A stretch of DNA of 6,181 nt from Flavobacteriaceae bacterium UBA2765. GTDB lineage: Bacteria > Bacteroidota > Bacteroidia > Flavobacteriales > Flavobacteriaceae. Below the pieces are notes generated by a model. It ran no database searches and had not been told where the DNA came from. It worked only from the letters and a program-made list of their open reading frames with translations. Shown here piece by piece: positions 4,661-6,181 of this stretch. The position numbers and the translations under genes were made by a program. The DNA is taken from contig DEIV01000077.1 of assembly GCA_002352665.1 (NCBI GenBank), positions 1-6,181 of the forward strand, written 5' to 3'. Each line of letters begins with the position of its first letter. The first letter of the stretch is position 1.

Positions 4661-6181
4661 TTAATATGCTCTTTCTTTTTTACCCTCATAAAAATTCATA
4701 AAGGCTTTATTTACAACTCTCATTCCTCCTTTTGTAGGGTAGTTTCCTGTAAAATACCAATCCCCTGGATTGTTTGGGATAGCTTCATGTAAATTATCAA
4801 TAGATTGAAAAATAATTTTTAATTTAGAGTTGATATTATCTGTTTTTAAAAGTTCGGCGATTTTAGCTGAAATCTGATCTGCTGTAAATGGCTCATATAC
4901 TTTTTTAACATAATTTTCAGGATTAATAGTATCAATATTAGCCTTGCATAATTTATAAACCTCATCAATAATATGATATTGATTTGTATCTTTTAACAAT
5001 TCTAAAGTTGCTTTAAATGCAATAAATTCTTCCAGCCTAGCCATGTCAATTCCATAACAATCAGGATATCTAATTTGGGGAGCAGAAGAAACAACAACAA
5101 TCTTTTTTGGGTTTAATCGATCTAAAATCTTTATGATACTCTTTTTCAAAGTGGTTCCTCTTACAATGCTATCGTCAATAATTACTAAATTGTCTGTTGG
5201 TTTGACAACTCCATAAGTAACATCATAAACGTGAGCAACCAAATCGTCGCGACTATTATCGTCTGCAATAAACGTTCTTAGCTTGGCATCTTTAATTGCT
5301 ATTTTTTCAATTCTCGGTCTTACGGAAAGTATTTCCGTCAATTTTTTAGCAGAAATATTTTTGTTGCCATTTAGAATAACATCTAGTTTGTACTTATTCA
5401 AATACTCTTCCGCTGCTTCGGTCATTCCAAAAAAAGAAGTCTCGGCTGTATTTGGAATATAAGAAAAAACAGTATTAGTAATATCGTAATCTATATGATG
5501 TAAAACTTTTGGAAATATTAATTTCCCTAAATTCTTTCGTTCTTCATAAATAGATGCATCACTACCTCTTGAAAAATAAATCCGCTCAAATGAACAAGCT
5601 TTATTCGGCAACTGATCCATTACTTGCTCTACTTTTACCGTACCATCTTTTTTGATTATTAAAGCGTGTGCTCTTTCTATTTCTTTAACCTCATCAATTT
5701 CCACATCAAAAACAGTTTGAATAACCGGTCTTTCAGACGCTACAACTACAACTTCATCATCTTGATAATAATATGCTGGCCTGATCCCTGAAGGGTCACG
5801 TAAAATAAAGGCGTCTCCATGACCAATTAATCCTGCCATAGCATACCCACCATCCCAGTTCTTTGACGCTCTTTTTAATATTTTTTGAATGTTTAATTCT
5901 TTTGCAATTAAAGGAGAAGCATCTTTTTTACTAATTCCCTTTTGCTTGAATTTATGGTATAGGTCCAAAACTTCATCATCTAAAAAATGTCCAATTTTTT
6001 CCATGATGGTAACCGTATCCGTATTCTCTTTTGGATGTTGACCCAGTTCAATTAATTCTTGCAATAATTCACTTGAATTAGTCATGTTAAAATTACCAGC
6101 AACAATTAAGTTTTTATGTTTCCAGTTGTTTTGGCGTAAAAATGGATGAACGCTTTCAATACTATTCTTACCAAAAGTACC
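4661..6181 (-). CDS. purF: PurF-like amidophosphoribosyltransferase, long Bacteroidota form (N-terminus outside window)
   Basis: 506 residues are visible and the frame runs open to the window edge. The first Met in the frame (complement of 6083-6085) lies inside the sequence NLIVAGNFNMTN, a glutaminase-domain motif, so it is not the start. About 125 residues, including the expected N-terminal nucleophile Cys, should lie beyond 6181, judging from the usual length of about 630. Visible-residue landmarks: GNFNMTN near 29-35, DTVTIMEKIGHFLD near 55-68, NWDGGYAMAGLIG 108-120 and DPSGIRPAYYY 129-139 (Ntn-type glutaminase); IYFSRGSDASIYEERKNLG 201-219; the PRPP-binding loop VIIDDSIVRGTT 333-344; APQIRYPDCYGIDM 367-380. 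The enzyme uses glutamine and PRPP to make 5-phosphoribosylamine, the first step of purine synthesis. This form is longer and more divergent than standard PurF (about 500 residues), and Bacteroidota often also carry the standard one, so a specialised role is possible. Confidence 0.9.
   Translation of the reverse strand, partial: GTFGKNSIESVHPFLRQNNWKHKNLIVAGNFNMTNSSELLQELIELGQHPKENTDTVTIMEKIGHFLDDEVLDLYHKFKQKGISKKDASPLIAKELNIQKILKRASKNWDGGYAMAGLIGHGDAFILRDPSGIRPAYYYQDDEVVVVASERPVIQTVFDVEIDEVKEIERAHALIIKKDGTVKVEQVMDQLPNKACSFERIYFSRGSDASIYEERKNLGKLIFPKVLHHIDYDITNTVFSYIPNTAETSFFGMTEAAEEYLNKYKLDVILNGNKNISAKKLTEILSVRPRIEKIAIKDAKLRTFIADDNSRDDLVAHVYDVTYGVVKPTDNLVIIDDSIVRGTTLKKSIIKILDRLNPKKIVVVSSAPQIRYPDCYGIDMARLEEFIAFKATLELLKDTNQYHIIDEVYKLCKANIDTINPENYVKKVYEPFTADQISAKIAELLKTDNINSKLKIIFQSIDNLHEAIPNNPGDWYFTGNYPTKGGMRVVNKAFMNFYEGKKERAY

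Noticed and set aside
6083..6085. ATG (minus strand) as the start of the PurF-like gene
   Set aside because: The frame upstream stays open to the window edge and encodes clear glutaminase-domain sequence (GTFGKNSIESVHPFLR and onward), so this Met is internal.

Overview
The window is AT-rich and reads as a chromosome segment of a Bacteroidota bacterium, most likely Flavobacterium or a close relative. The support is A-rich leaders without strong Shine-Dalgarno sequences, TAnnTTTG-type -7 promoter boxes, outer-membrane barrel proteins with flavobacterial character, and a long Bacteroidota-type amidophosphoribosyltransferase. No mobile element, CRISPR array, tRNA or rRNA was seen. The genus is an inference from protein character, not from a database match.

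Layout. (1) Positions 1-1396, plus strand: the last 40 codons of an ECF-type sigma factor, then a 417-residue protein with a short cytoplasmic N-terminus, one inner-membrane helix, a long low-complexity periplasmic linker and a C-terminal outer-membrane barrel. This is the architecture of the dual membrane-spanning anti-sigma factors (Dma) described in Bacteroides. A strong hairpin terminator (1422-1450) closes this unit. (2) Positions 1455-3314, plus strand: a two-gene unit with its own promoter box overlapping the end of that terminator. It encodes a 69-residue DUF1858 CxxC protein and an ALDH7/antiquitin-type aldehyde dehydrogenase (probable alpha-aminoadipate semialdehyde / piperideine-6-carboxylate dehydrogenase of lysine catabolism), and ends in a perfect 13-bp hairpin terminator. 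(3) Positions 3315-3732: no protein gene, but on the minus strand there is what looks like a complete small-RNA gene. It has a near-consensus sigma-54 promoter (3528-3544), a transcript of about 170 nt with several predicted hairpins and a C-free, GU-rich single-stranded stretch, and an intrinsic terminator (9-bp stem, GAGA loop, eight U) at 3345-3374. A 17-bp perfect inverted repeat at 3604-3620 lies about 95 bp upstream of the predicted start, a normal distance for a sigma-54 activator site. (4) Positions 3733-4161, plus strand: a small secreted outer-membrane barrel protein resembling DUF6646. (5) Positions 4158-6181, minus strand: a putative lipoprotein of unknown function, preceded in the same direction by the PurF-like amidophosphoribosyltransferase, whose 5' end lies beyond the window.

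The sigma/anti-sigma pair would let one polypeptide read the state of the outer membrane and pass it to transcription. The DUF1858 and ALDH7 genes are probably co-transcribed. The small-RNA candidate is the least explained element and the most likely to be undescribed. It would place a nitrogen- or stress-responsive (RpoN) regulatory RNA between a lysine-catabolic gene and an outer-membrane protein gene, but its regulon is unknown from this sequence.
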